A DNA stretch of 64,000 nucleotides from a virus. Shown piece by piece: positions 18,195-26,352 of the stretch; the stretch's first letter is position 1; each line of letters starts with the position of its first letter. The position numbers were made by a program, and so were the translations under genes. The notes under the pieces are model-generated. The model was not told the DNA's origin. It saw nothing but the letters and a program-made list of their open reading frames with translations, and did not search any database. Location of the stretch: the IMG/VR virus record IMGVR_UViG_3300017593_000402, positions 62,001-126,000 of that record; one strand, 5' to 3'.

Positions 18195-18710
18195 ATGGTC
18201 GTAGAAAAAGGCGGACACAAAAGTAAGTGGATAATAACTCGTTATCCTAATGAAGAGGCTTTTAAAAATAAAACCCCTAGTCCAGTAATAGATGCTGAAG
18301 GCCGAGAGTTACCCGCAGTTTCGGTTGTTGAGGGTAATATTTTATTGAATGTAGGTATTGGCGAGATGTGGGATTTGATTTGCGGTCTAGGTTCTCCTAC
18401 TGCTTATGATAATACTAATGCTGAGTTAGGAGTAGGAAACGGAACAACTGCTGCTGATGCTTCTCAGACAGATTTGCAAGGAAGTAGCACTGCTTGGCAA
18501 TCAATGGCAACAGGATACCCACAACGTTCTGGTCAAACAGTGACTTTTAGGGCTGAGTTTGATGGAAGTACAGCTAATTTTAGTTGGCAAGAGTTCGCTG
18601 TGAGGAATGGTTCTACAGCTAACAAGTTGATGAATAGGAAAGTAGAAGATCAGGGAACAAAAGCTTCGGGCCAAGTGTGGACTCTTGAGCTTCAAATAAC
18701 TTTGTCATAG
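18195..18710 (+). CDS. Conserved tail or fibre-associated virion protein
   Basis: 171 residues. The segment NAELGVGNGTTAADASQTDL, then GYPQRSGQTVTFRAEFDGS, NFSWQEFAVRNG, LMNRKVEDQGTKASGQVW and a closing LELQITLS form a pattern I recognise from a widespread family of small phage structural proteins near fibres and capsid genes. AGGAGGC precedes ATG 18195. It is ten bases after the beta-helix fibre, with which it may assemble. No exact function is established. Confidence 0.6.
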   Translation: MVVEKGGHKSKWIITRYPNEEAFKNKTPSPVIDAEGRELPAVSVVEGNILLNVGIGEMWDLICGLGSPTAYDNTNAELGVGNGTTAADASQTDLQGSSTAWQSMATGYPQRSGQTVTFRAEFDGSTANFSWQEFAVRNGSTANKLMNRKVEDQGTKASGQVWTLELQITLS

Positions 18711-18717
18711 AGGGTTT

Positions 18718-19035
18718 ATGAAAAATATAATAAACGAAAATAGCACAGCCTATTTATCTCTGACTTTCAAGAACAAAGAAGGGGAAGTAGAAAGCCCTCA
18801 GGCTGTGACTTATAGTATTCATTGTTTGACTAACGACATAGAAATAAGAGGAGATACTTCGGTGTCTCCAGGGCCTTCAATTGAAATTGTTTTGTCTCCT
18901 ACTGAGAATAGAATTATTGATCCTAATAATAAATATGAACGCCGTTTAGTTACTGTTACAGCTACTTATGGTCCTGATGAGAAAATAACTGGGCAGTATG
19001 AGTATAAGGTTTTGAATTTGAAATATATTTCGTAG
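18718..19035 (+). CDS. Small Ig-like beta-sandwich protein
   Basis: 105 residues with alternating strands (TAYLSLTFKNKEGE, VTYSIHCLTND, IEIVLSP, RLVTVTATYG, GQYEYKVLNLKYI), suggesting one immunoglobulin-like domain. AGAGGG lies just 5' of ATG 18718. It sits between a fibre-associated gene and the scaffold, so a head or connector accessory role is inferred. Confidence 0.5.
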   Translation: MKNIINENSTAYLSLTFKNKEGEVESPQAVTYSIHCLTNDIEIRGDTSVSPGPSIEIVLSPTENRIIDPNNKYERRLVTVTATYGPDEKITGQYEYKVLNLKYIS

Positions 19036-19069
19036 TATGTTAATAACTTATTAGCTAATAGGAGGTTTT

Positions 19070-19999
19070 ATGCCAGTACCAATCGCAGTAAAAAAACAAG
19101 CAGATAAAGCAAGAGACCTTGAGAAAAAATTACTTGATAAAGACAAGGATGATAATAAGGACGATAAGCCTCAGACAGGCGAACCTACTCAACCAGAACC
19201 TTCTTCTACAGGTTCTCAATCTTCTTCAGAACCTGCAACGCCTGCTGAACCTGAACCTAAACCAGAACCTTCTTCTGACGTATGGGAACAGAGATATAAG
19301 ACTTTACAAGGTAAATACAATGCAGAAATTGGAAGATTACAGGATGTGCTAAAGACAATGCAGGCCGAAAACGAATTTCTTAAAGGCAAATTGGCTACTC
19401 TAGAAGATATGGTTAAAACTCAATCTGTGTCTAATCCTCCTGCTCCTTCTCAGCAGGAAGACCCTTTGGCTGTTATTAAGGATACATTGCCTGAAGTATA
19501 TGATGCTCTTATTAAGTATACGTCTCAATTTGTTAAGAAAGATGAAATTCCTGATATAGAAAAAACGGTTGAAAATAAAGTTCAGCCACTTGTTCAAAGT
19601 ACGTTTCAGGCTACATTAGCAAGTCTTGTACCCGATTGGGAGACACTGAACACTGACCCTGATTTTATTGAGTGGCTTCAGCGTCCAGCCCCCTATTCGG
19701 ACAAGACTTTGCATGAGTTAATGTTGGAATATTTTAATCAAGGTGATGCTCATAAAGTAGCTCAATTTTTCTTAGATTATAAGAAAGAAAAACAGGCTAC
19801 TAGCCAGCCCTCGGCTAACGTTGCACCTCCGAGGAGACAGGCTGCCGTAACACAACCGCAGAGTCCCAGACTGATAAAGCGGGACGAGATAGTTCAGTTT
19901 TATAGGGATGCTGCGTTAGGCAGGTACTCTCCTGAACAAAAAACTCAAATGGAGGCCGAGTTTATAAAGGCCATCCGAGAAAATCGTGTGATAGATTAG
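19070..19999 (+). CDS. Capsid scaffolding protein
   Basis: 309 residues. Residues 14-75 are a charged, Pro/Glu-rich disordered region. Residues about 83-125 form a coiled coil starting WEQRYKTLQGKYNAEIGRL, a pattern common in phage scaffolds. The C-terminal part is helical and ends in a basic segment (SPRLIKRDEIVQFYRDAALG). It lies 10 bases upstream of the major capsid gene with an AGGAGG site, the usual order. Scaffolds guide procapsid assembly and are removed before packaging. No protease is fused or adjacent. Confidence 0.8.
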   Translation: MPVPIAVKKQADKARDLEKKLLDKDKDDNKDDKPQTGEPTQPEPSSTGSQSSSEPATPAEPEPKPEPSSDVWEQRYKTLQGKYNAEIGRLQDVLKTMQAENEFLKGKLATLEDMVKTQSVSNPPAPSQQEDPLAVIKDTLPEVYDALIKYTSQFVKKDEIPDIEKTVENKVQPLVQSTFQATLASLVPDWETLNTDPDFIEWLQRPAPYSDKTLHELMLEYFNQGDAHKVAQFFLDYKKEKQATSQPSANVAPPRRQAAVTQPQSPRLIKRDEIVQFYRDAALGRYSPEQKTQMEAEFIKAIRENRVID

Positions 20000-20009
20000 G
20001 AGGTCAACT

Positions 20010-20930
20010 ATGCCAGTTGCAAAAGTGCCAGGTTATCCTGATTATAATGCTACCAAGAATATTCCTGTAATTTTTGCAGGAAAAACCCTTGAGAAATTTT
20101 ATGAAGCTAGCACTGTGGCTAACATTTCGTCTGTGGATTATGTAGGCGAAGTTAAAAACGTCGGGGATACAGTCTATATCAGGACTGTTCCTAATATTAC
20201 TATTAAGGATTACAAAAAAGGCCAGAAACTTGATCTAGAATATCCTGAAAGCCCTTATGTAGAATTTTCAATTAATAAGGCCAAGTACTATAACTTTGCT
20301 TTGGATGATATTGATATTAAGCAGTTCGATCTGAAAATGATGGGCAAATATGCGGACGATGCTGCGGAACAGCTTAAGATTACTCAGGATACTGAAGTCT
20401 TTGCTACTATTTATGCGGATGTGGACGATGCTAATCAGGGAAGTTCTGCAGGAGCTAAAACTGGAAAGTTCAATCTCGGAACGACTGGTTCCCCTGTTAC
20501 GCTGACTAAGGATAATATTATTGATTACATAGTGGACTGCGGAACTGTTCTTGATGAGCAGAATAGACCTTCTACTGATAGGTTTATAGTTATGCCTCCG
20601 CATATTGCTGGACTGATTAAAAAATCTGACCTTAAAGATGCTTCTCTGACTGGAGACGCTAAGTCTATTCTCCGAAGCGGATTGATAGGCTCCATTGACC
20701 GTTTTGACATTTATATTTCTAATTTGCTGCCTATTGTGAATGATGGTGGGACAAATTGTACTTATATTTACTTTGGCCATAAATCTGCTTTGGTGTTTGT
20801 TACGCAGTTAACCAGAGAAGAAATGTATAGGCCCCAGGACACATTTGCCGAAGCTATGAAAGGTTTGGTGGTGTATGATTTTGCTGTTATTCAGCCTGGA
20901 AGTCTCGGCGTATTGTATGTTGAAGTTTAA
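20010..20930 (+). CDS. Major capsid protein, P22 coat-like HK97 fold
   Basis: 306 residues. Features of the P22-coat-like family are an N-terminal IFAGKTLEKFYEAS arm, a VGDTVYIRTVPNITIKDYKKG strand region, NKAKYYNFALDDID, KMMGKYADDAAEQL, IVMPPHIAGLIKKSD and a GLIGSIDRFDIYISNLLP region. The length is usual for the shorter members. It follows the scaffold and precedes a decoration-like gene and a strong terminator. Several hundred copies would build the head. Confident from motifs and context. Confidence 0.87.
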   Translation: MPVAKVPGYPDYNATKNIPVIFAGKTLEKFYEASTVANISSVDYVGEVKNVGDTVYIRTVPNITIKDYKKGQKLDLEYPESPYVEFSINKAKYYNFALDDIDIKQFDLKMMGKYADDAAEQLKITQDTEVFATIYADVDDANQGSSAGAKTGKFNLGTTGSPVTLTKDNIIDYIVDCGTVLDEQNRPSTDRFIVMPPHIAGLIKKSDLKDASLTGDAKSILRSGLIGSIDRFDIYISNLLPIVNDGGTNCTYIYFGHKSALVFVTQLTREEMYRPQDTFAEAMKGLVVYDFAVIQPGSLGVLYVEV

Positions 20931-20947
20931 TTTAGGAGGTAAGACAA

Positions 20948-21385
20948 ATGGCTACTATTAACGGGCTTGGCGGACACTCGGCTGCGGTCCCTTTTAAGGG
21001 ATCAGGAGCAGCCTTTGTATTGGAAAATATAATTGATTTGGATGCTCTTAACATAGCTAGCGGCGATGTTGTACAGGCTCTCCCTGTTAAAGCAGGAATG
21101 AGAATTCTTCTTGTTGAAACTGAAATTGTTACTCCTTCAGACGCTGCTACATCAGCTACGGCTGATATTGGAGATGGAGATGATACTGATGGTTTTGACG
21201 CTTCTGTGGACCTCAAAGCAAGTGCGGGCACTATAGTATGTACTGCTATAGGCACAGATGCTTATGGTACGTCTGGGAAACGCTATACAGGCTCAGACAC
21301 TATTGACCTTACTGTTACGTATTCTGGTGCTGTTACTGTGAAAGGTAAGGTAAAAATTCGGGCACTTGGCTTTATGATGGAATAA
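20948..21385 (+). CDS. Capsid decoration-like protein
   Basis: 145 residues, Ala/Gly/Thr-rich and beta-rich (VVQALPVKAGMRILLVETEI, ATADIGDGDDTDGFDAS, TVTYSGAVTVKGKVKI). Small proteins of this composition right after the major capsid gene commonly cement or decorate the head. AGGAGG precedes ATG 20948. The terminator at 21389 follows immediately, so scaffold, capsid and this gene form one abundant transcript end. Confidence 0.62.
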   Translation: MATINGLGGHSAAVPFKGSGAAFVLENIIDLDALNIASGDVVQALPVKAGMRILLVETEIVTPSDAATSATADIGDGDDTDGFDASVDLKASAGTIVCTAIGTDAYGTSGKRYTGSDTIDLTVTYSGAVTVKGKVKIRALGFMME

Positions 21386-21388
21386 GAT

Positions 21389-21415
21389 AAAGGGGGCTTA
21401 GTGCCCCCTTTTATT
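21389..21415 (+). terminator. Rho-independent terminator after capsid genes
   Basis: A hairpin AAAGGGGGC / GCCCCCTTT with a five-base loop is followed by a T-rich tract. It lies 4 bases after the decoration gene stop and would limit read-through from the capsid genes into the next block. Confidence 0.9.
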
Positions 21416-21431
21416 AGGTTTGGAGGTAGGG

Positions 21432-21632
21432 ATGCGCAAGTTAAAACAGATTACAACAGGGCGAATTTATATTTACACTGAAGCCTTAGCTAAACGTAAA
21501 GATATGGTCTTGATTGAAGATTCTCCAAAACCGAAGAAAGTTAAAAGAAAAGTGAACAAAAAAGTGAAAAAGACTGATGATAAACTTTTTAATGAACTTT
21601 TGCTAGATTCAAAAGAAGATGAACAGAAGTGA
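21432..21632 (+). CDS. Small lysine-rich protein
   Basis: 66 residues from ATG 21432, which has TGGAGG 5 bases upstream; the frame extends to a TTG at 21420 but this would place the ribosome site inside the gene. The middle is strongly basic (PKPKKVKRKVNKKVKK) and the end acidic (DSKEDEQK). The position between capsid and head-adaptor genes suggests a head accessory, possibly DNA-contacting protein. Not recognised. Confidence 0.5.
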   Translation: MRKLKQITTGRIYIYTEALAKRKDMVLIEDSPKPKKVKRKVNKKVKKTDDKLFNELLLDSKEDEQK

Positions 21633-22239
21633 GCTTGTTCAAAGAGTAAGAGAGCTTTTGTTTGACACAGAAATTCCTTATCTGTGGGGAGATTCTGATT
21701 TGGAGTTTTATTATTATCTTTCTGTAAGGGAGATGTGCCGACGCACTCTTCTTTACAGAAAGACTTTTGATCCTATTTTGTCTGTGGCCAATCAGTATAT
21801 ATATGATTATCCAAATCAGCTTATTTTGCCTTTAGAAATTACTTACGACGGAAATGATTTGACTAAGATTGATTATAACAGAATAAAATCCGTTCGTGGC
21901 ACTGTAGGCACAGTTAAGTATTATTGCTTGGATTTTGCTCCTAAACAGATTGTTCTTCATATGACACCAAGCGAATCTGATAAGGAAATAGTTATTTATG
22001 GAGCTGCGATTCCAGATTCTAAGGCTATTGAATCAGCTATTCCAGATGAATATACTGATTATTTAATATATGGAATGTTAATGTTTGCTTTTCAGAAAGC
22101 GGATTCTGAAACAGTTAGCCCGTTTGCTGCTAAGTATGAAACTTTGTGGAATGCGTATATTGAAAAAATTAATCGAGAATTAGACAGGAACAAGTATGTT
22201 CCTTTATCCCAAACTCTTGTGCATCCTGGTTTGTTGTGA
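21619..22239 (+). CDS. Head-tail adaptor-like protein
   Basis: 206 residues. Starts with RSELVQRVRELLFD, then LWGDSDLEFYYYLSVREMCRR and a YIYDYPNQLILPLEITYDG strand region, a pattern of helical head-completion/adaptor proteins of podo- and siphophages. The C-terminal half contains IPDEYTDYLIYGMLMFAFQK. These proteins bind the portal ring and prepare it for the tail. Overlaps the upstream gene by 14 bases and the downstream gene by 4. Family name not certain. Confidence 0.6.
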   Translation: MNRSELVQRVRELLFDTEIPYLWGDSDLEFYYYLSVREMCRRTLLYRKTFDPILSVANQYIYDYPNQLILPLEITYDGNDLTKIDYNRIKSVRGTVGTVKYYCLDFAPKQIVLHMTPSESDKEIVIYGAAIPDSKAIESAIPDEYTDYLIYGMLMFAFQKADSETVSPFAAKYETLWNAYIEKINRELDRNKYVPLSQTLVHPGLL

Positions 22240-22937
22240 AACCATTATTTCAAACAGAGTTGTTTTTAGGAGAAGTACAAACTACTCCTAAATTTGTGGT
22301 GGTGTCTAGAAAGACACCTCTTCCTCTTTTAATTAATGGCTTGCCTACCGATTCGGGTTCTCTCAAGGCTCAGGATTTAACAGGATTGCAATTTGTTGGA
22401 GAAGCACACGCTCCGCCTTTGTCTTTACTTTTTGTCTGTTTAGGTAGGCAATGGAAAGTAGAAGGTAATCGTCTTTACTATAGTCCTCCTTTTACTTCTC
22501 TAAACTTAGAAGGCGGAGAGCATTATGAGGATGACTCTACAAAGGCTATTACTTTTAATCATTTAATAAATGCTGTAAGCATAAGCCCTACTGGGTTGGT
22601 ATGCAAATGGGCTTTATATGTATCGACTACAGAAGCTGTTTATGAGATAAAATTTCAGGGTACTAAGCCTTTGATTCAGAGAATAATTAGTTCTCCAGCT
22701 TTAGGTTCTATAGGTGTAGGCGTTCTGGAGAGGCCTATGTCAGACAGCCTTCCTTCAGGAACCCAGATAGTTATTATTCCTACGCATAAAGGAATTTTTA
22801 TTGCTACTGACGGTGGAACACTGCCATTGACTGAGAGACACCCCAATGTATTGTCAAATTTTGATTATGTACATATTGCCTTTAGTATTAATGATTATGG
22901 GCAGTATTTAGTATTTTTAGATGCTTTGAAAAAGTGA
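22236..22937 (+). CDS. Virion protein, possibly connector or beta-propeller-like
   Basis: 233 residues, beta-rich. The segment ALYVSTTEAVYEIK and the later GTQIVIIPTHKGIFIATDGG resemble single blades of tail-hub propeller proteins that follow the adaptor in podoviruses. GTG start overlaps the upstream stop (GTGA). A perfect copy of the genome-wide palindrome covers the stop codon. Function is inferred from order only. Confidence 0.45.
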   Translation: MKPLFQTELFLGEVQTTPKFVVVSRKTPLPLLINGLPTDSGSLKAQDLTGLQFVGEAHAPPLSLLFVCLGRQWKVEGNRLYYSPPFTSLNLEGGEHYEDDSTKAITFNHLINAVSISPTGLVCKWALYVSTTEAVYEIKFQGTKPLIQRIISSPALGSIGVGVLERPMSDSLPSGTQIVIIPTHKGIFIATDGGTLPLTERHPNVLSNFDYVHIAFSINDYGQYLVFLDALKK

Positions 22938-22948
22938 AAACGTTTTCA
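22935..22948. repeat. Palindrome TGAAAACGTTTTCA, copy 1 (gene boundary)
   Basis: Perfect 14-bp palindrome overlapping the TGA stop of the upstream gene and lying just before the TGGAGG ribosome site of the next gene. First copy in the window; none was seen in the first 22.9 kb. Confidence 0.9.
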
Positions 22949-22965
22949 TTTTTGGAGGTGATTCA

Positions 22966-23769
22966 ATGGGAAATGTAAAGATTTCAACGGGAATGGCCAA
23001 GGCTTTGGCAGTAAGAGACAATTTAAAAAGCTTAATGACAGATTGTGTGCTTCAGATATTTAGTGGTTCTGTTCCTAATTCTGCTGATGACGCTGAAACT
23101 GGTAGTTTGTTGGTAACTATTACTACTGACGGCAATAGTTGGTCGGCCAGTGAAAGGCAAGTGATGAATTTTAGCATTACTGCAGTTGGTAACAGTGGAG
23201 ATACTCTAACAATTACTATCAGCCCTGTAATTCCTTCTGGTACTAATGAAGTTATTCAATATACTAAGTCTGATTCTGAATCTACAGTAAATGAAGTAGC
23301 CAAAGCGGTAGTCGATTTAATAAATGCTAATTCGGAATTAGTTGATGCCGTTGTAGGTTCAAATGGTGAAGTTATTTTAGTATCCAAATATGCAGGGGAT
23401 AGTTTTTCTGTGACTGCTGTGCCTAGTGGAAGTTTGACTGTAAGTGCTGTGAGTGAATTGGTAACAAATGTTAGAGGAAATGGTTTGCATTTTGAGTCTC
23501 CACAAAATGTGGACAATGGTATACTTCAAAAAACTGATGAGACTTGGAAAGGAACAGTGTCTGCGTCAGGCACTGCTTCTTATTTTAGATTAAAAGCTAT
23601 TACAGATGCTGGGGCACAGGATAGTTCTGGTGTTTATAAGAGAATTCAAGGTACAGTGGGGACTTTGTCTGATTCACCTTTGCAATTGTCTGGAAGTTCT
23701 ACACTAACTAAAGATACGACAATAACAATAGGCTCGTTTTCTATACAAATTCCTTTGGCTAATGCTTAA
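22966..23769 (+). CDS. Virion protein with a split tail-fibre domain
   Basis: 267 residues. An N-terminal piece (CVLQIFSGSVPNSADDAETG) and a C-terminal piece (TWKGTVSASGTASYFRLKAI, then RIQGTVGT) together match the C-terminal domain of the protein at 25501. Here they are separated by a beta-rich insertion of about 100 residues (VMNFSITAVGNSGDTLTITI ... VILVSKYAGDSFSVTAVPSG). TGGAGG precedes ATG 22966. Probably a fibre or head-surface protein; the inserted domain may be the variable ligand-binding part. Confidence 0.5.
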   Translation: MGNVKISTGMAKALAVRDNLKSLMTDCVLQIFSGSVPNSADDAETGSLLVTITTDGNSWSASERQVMNFSITAVGNSGDTLTITISPVIPSGTNEVIQYTKSDSESTVNEVAKAVVDLINANSELVDAVVGSNGEVILVSKYAGDSFSVTAVPSGSLTVSAVSELVTNVRGNGLHFESPQNVDNGILQKTDETWKGTVSASGTASYFRLKAITDAGAQDSSGVYKRIQGTVGTLSDSPLQLSGSSTLTKDTTITIGSFSIQIPLANA

Positions 23770-25489
23770 AAAGATTTTATTTGGCTCTAAAGCGTATGAA
23801 TATCTGCCTTTGGCTAGGCATTTATGGAATAAAATGCCTGAAGGCAAAAAGTCTTATAGGTTTTCTGGAGTGTATATTGATTTAGCCAAAGGCATTAATA
23901 ATTATATTCGTATACGAACGGTTGAAGCTAAAGAAGAAGCCATTTGTTTGTTTGCAACTTATAAATATGACATGTTTGCTAATTATTCTCTTTCAATTTG
24001 GAGAGTAGATTTGCATGGCAATTTAGATATTTTGTTGCTACCTGATACTAGCATTAGAAAGATTAAGAATGGACATCCTGGCGATGTGGCTTGTGGAAGA
24101 TTTAACCATGACAATCCTTCAGAGTTTATTCTCTGCATTCAGGATTCTTCTGTTTTTTATACTACTCTTAACTATGTTGAAGGAACATACAGGGACTGCC
24201 TTGAAGATGTACGAGGAGAAGCTTATCAATATTTTTTTAAGGTGTTATGTGATTTTAAGTCGATGACTATCAATTGTTCTCAGATGACTAAAATTAAATA
24301 TTATGATTATTATTCTCATTTTGGTTGTTATCCAGATTGTAATATTTATTACCCACCAGGTAGTTGGGAATTTAGGTGGAGTTCTGAGAAATGTGAGGGA
24401 GAGAAATCCTGGACTAGAGATTCTATTTTTGACATATTTGTTAATAACGATGGTATAAAAAGATTATTAAGTTCTACTTATTATATGTATCAATGGAACC
24501 CTGTTCAACAAAGATGGAACATACCTCAACAAGAAACTCCTCCGTCTGAATCTAGGCGTGGACATGAAGTTATTCGCAGATTTATCCATTACGAAGGTGG
24601 TAATCAAATTTCATTAGAAGACACAGACCGTTACTCTTATAGTTATAGGAAATGGGGTGGAGATTCTTATTATTTTGGGTGGAAGTTTATTGATCCTCAA
24701 AATCTTATTCAAGATGTATATAATTGTAAGGTTATTAATTCAAAAGCATTTGTTTATTTCAGAAATGATATTGGTGATTCTGCTCATGTACAAATTCGGG
24801 TAACTGATAGTAAATATGGAGACTCTGGTGTTCTTGCTAATTTGACAGTACCTTATGAACCAAAGTACTATGGTAGAGAACATGGAGGTAATTATCCAGT
24901 TTATCCGACTATCACTTTGCTTCGAGACGAAGGAATATCTCTTACTATTGATGCTCGGTTTGTGTCTTTGTTTTCGTGGGCTTTTCATGATTTTCTATCA
25001 TATAGTTTTTGGGTTGGTAGTTTTGCTGATTCTTTGGAAGATAATAATTCTCTATTTGAAAGCCATAATACATGGTTAACTGGCTTTCCTAATCCTTTTA
25101 ACAAAAAGGAATATTTTGGAATTTGGTATAGTGATGTTCCTGATTTTGGAAATGGCGGGCTGGGTTGGTCCGATCCTTATTTTTGGGATGGATTTTTTTG
25201 TATTCCTTTTTCTAGTTGGGATGCAAAAATCTCAGGATGGCATGAAATCAGACCTGTTAAAAAAGAAAACTTTGCTCCATCGCTTTTAAGTCCTTATTTT
25301 AGAAATACAATTATTGTTCCTACTCGTCCTTTTAAAGGTTTTTATGCCAAAGGGTCTGAACCTACGGCTGATTGGGATGCTAATATTTTGTTAGATGCAA
25401 CAGTTGTGCAATCAAAAAACGGAAAAGTATATGTAAACGGTGATATGAAAAAGAATTCAGTAGATAAAACTAAATTACAAATAAAATAG
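23762..25489 (+). CDS. Large aromatic-rich virion protein, unknown
   Basis: 575 residues, extremely rich in Tyr, Trp, Phe and Asp/Asn and with few long helices, as in carbohydrate-binding beta proteins. WRVDLHGNLDILL and DIFVNNDGIKRLL hint at repeated beta blades. No signal peptide or known catalytic motif. It overlaps the upstream gene by 8 bases and precedes a CBM-like protein, so a host-surface contact role is plausible. Confidence 0.4.
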   Translation: MLKKILFGSKAYEYLPLARHLWNKMPEGKKSYRFSGVYIDLAKGINNYIRIRTVEAKEEAICLFATYKYDMFANYSLSIWRVDLHGNLDILLLPDTSIRKIKNGHPGDVACGRFNHDNPSEFILCIQDSSVFYTTLNYVEGTYRDCLEDVRGEAYQYFFKVLCDFKSMTINCSQMTKIKYYDYYSHFGCYPDCNIYYPPGSWEFRWSSEKCEGEKSWTRDSIFDIFVNNDGIKRLLSSTYYMYQWNPVQQRWNIPQQETPPSESRRGHEVIRRFIHYEGGNQISLEDTDRYSYSYRKWGGDSYYFGWKFIDPQNLIQDVYNCKVINSKAFVYFRNDIGDSAHVQIRVTDSKYGDSGVLANLTVPYEPKYYGREHGGNYPVYPTITLLRDEGISLTIDARFVSLFSWAFHDFLSYSFWVGSFADSLEDNNSLFESHNTWLTGFPNPFNKKEYFGIWYSDVPDFGNGGLGWSDPYFWDGFFCIPFSSWDAKISGWHEIRPVKKENFAPSLLSPYFRNTIIVPTRPFKGFYAKGSEPTADWDANILLDATVVQSKNGKVYVNGDMKKNSVDKTKLQIK

Positions 25490-25500
25490 GAGGGTGTTCT

Positions 25501-26352
25501 ATGGCTCTTAGATTTTCAACTGGTTTGAAAAACATTTTATTGGGACTTACTAGGGATTCAGTAGAAAATGGCAGTTTTACATCAGATACCAGTGGTTGGA
25601 GTGCAATAGACGCAACTTTGGCTTCTGTGTCTGGGGGACAAGATGGTAATTGTTTACAAATAACTAATAATACTTCTGCAAAAGGATATGCTTATCAGGC
25701 TCAGCAAGTTAAAAATGGGCATAGGTATATGCTAGAGTTGTATCACAAAAACGGTACTGGTCAGGGTTTTGTTAAAGTTGGAACATCGCCAAATGATGGT
25801 ACATTTATTGACCTAGCTGCTCTAGACGATTCTGACTGGACTAAGTATTATTTTTTGATAGAAAGTAACATACAAGGAAGCATTTATGTGACATTAGGTG
25901 TAGATGATGATACTTCTGGGCATACTACTCTTTTTGACGAAGTCAAATTTATATGGGAAGCCTCTTCTATTAAAGAAATTTTTAAGAATTCGAAATTGAT
26001 TATTTATACGGGTTCGCAGCCTGCTAGTGCGGATGATGCTCCTACTGGAACTAAATTAGTTGAGATTACCAAAAATGGTTCTGGAAACTTTGATCTAGAG
26101 TTTGATGAGGCTGATGATGGTTCTATTAATAAAATTCCAGGCGACAATTGGAGTGGTCAAGCTATAAGTAGTGGAACTGCTGGGTGGTTTCGGTTATTAG
26201 TTAATGGCGACACTGAAGTATATAATACTAATGATCCTCGTATAGATGGGGCTGTAGGTACGAGTAATGCCGAGTTAATTATGGCAGATACTAATATAGT
26301 AACTGATTCAGTTCAAACTATTTCAGTTTTTAGGTTGAGTGTTTCTGTCTAA
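25501..26352 (+). CDS. Virion protein with CBM-like and fibre domains
   Basis: 283 residues. Residues 20-150 look like a jelly-roll carbohydrate-binding module (ENGSFTSDTSGWSAID, NCLQITNN, GHRYMLELYHKNGTG, DDDTSGHTTLFDEVKF). Residues 160-283 (LIIYTGSQPASADDAPTGT, NWSGQAISSGTAGWFRLLV, RIDGAVGT) are homologous to the split domain of the protein at 22966. AGGAGGG precedes ATG 25501. A fibre or head-surface protein that binds glycans is inferred. Confidence 0.6.
   Translation: MALRFSTGLKNILLGLTRDSVENGSFTSDTSGWSAIDATLASVSGGQDGNCLQITNNTSAKGYAYQAQQVKNGHRYMLELYHKNGTGQGFVKVGTSPNDGTFIDLAALDDSDWTKYYFLIESNIQGSIYVTLGVDDDTSGHTTLFDEVKFIWEASSIKEIFKNSKLIIYTGSQPASADDAPTGTKLVEITKNGSGNFDLEFDEADDGSINKIPGDNWSGQAISSGTAGWFRLLVNGDTEVYNTNDPRIDGAVGTSNAELIMADTNIVTDSVQTISVFRLSVSV

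Noticed and set aside
20268-20780. Minus-strand open frame of 170 codons opposite the capsid gene
   Set aside because: Antisense shadow of a confidently identified capsid gene; its translation is low-complexity and has no ribosome site.
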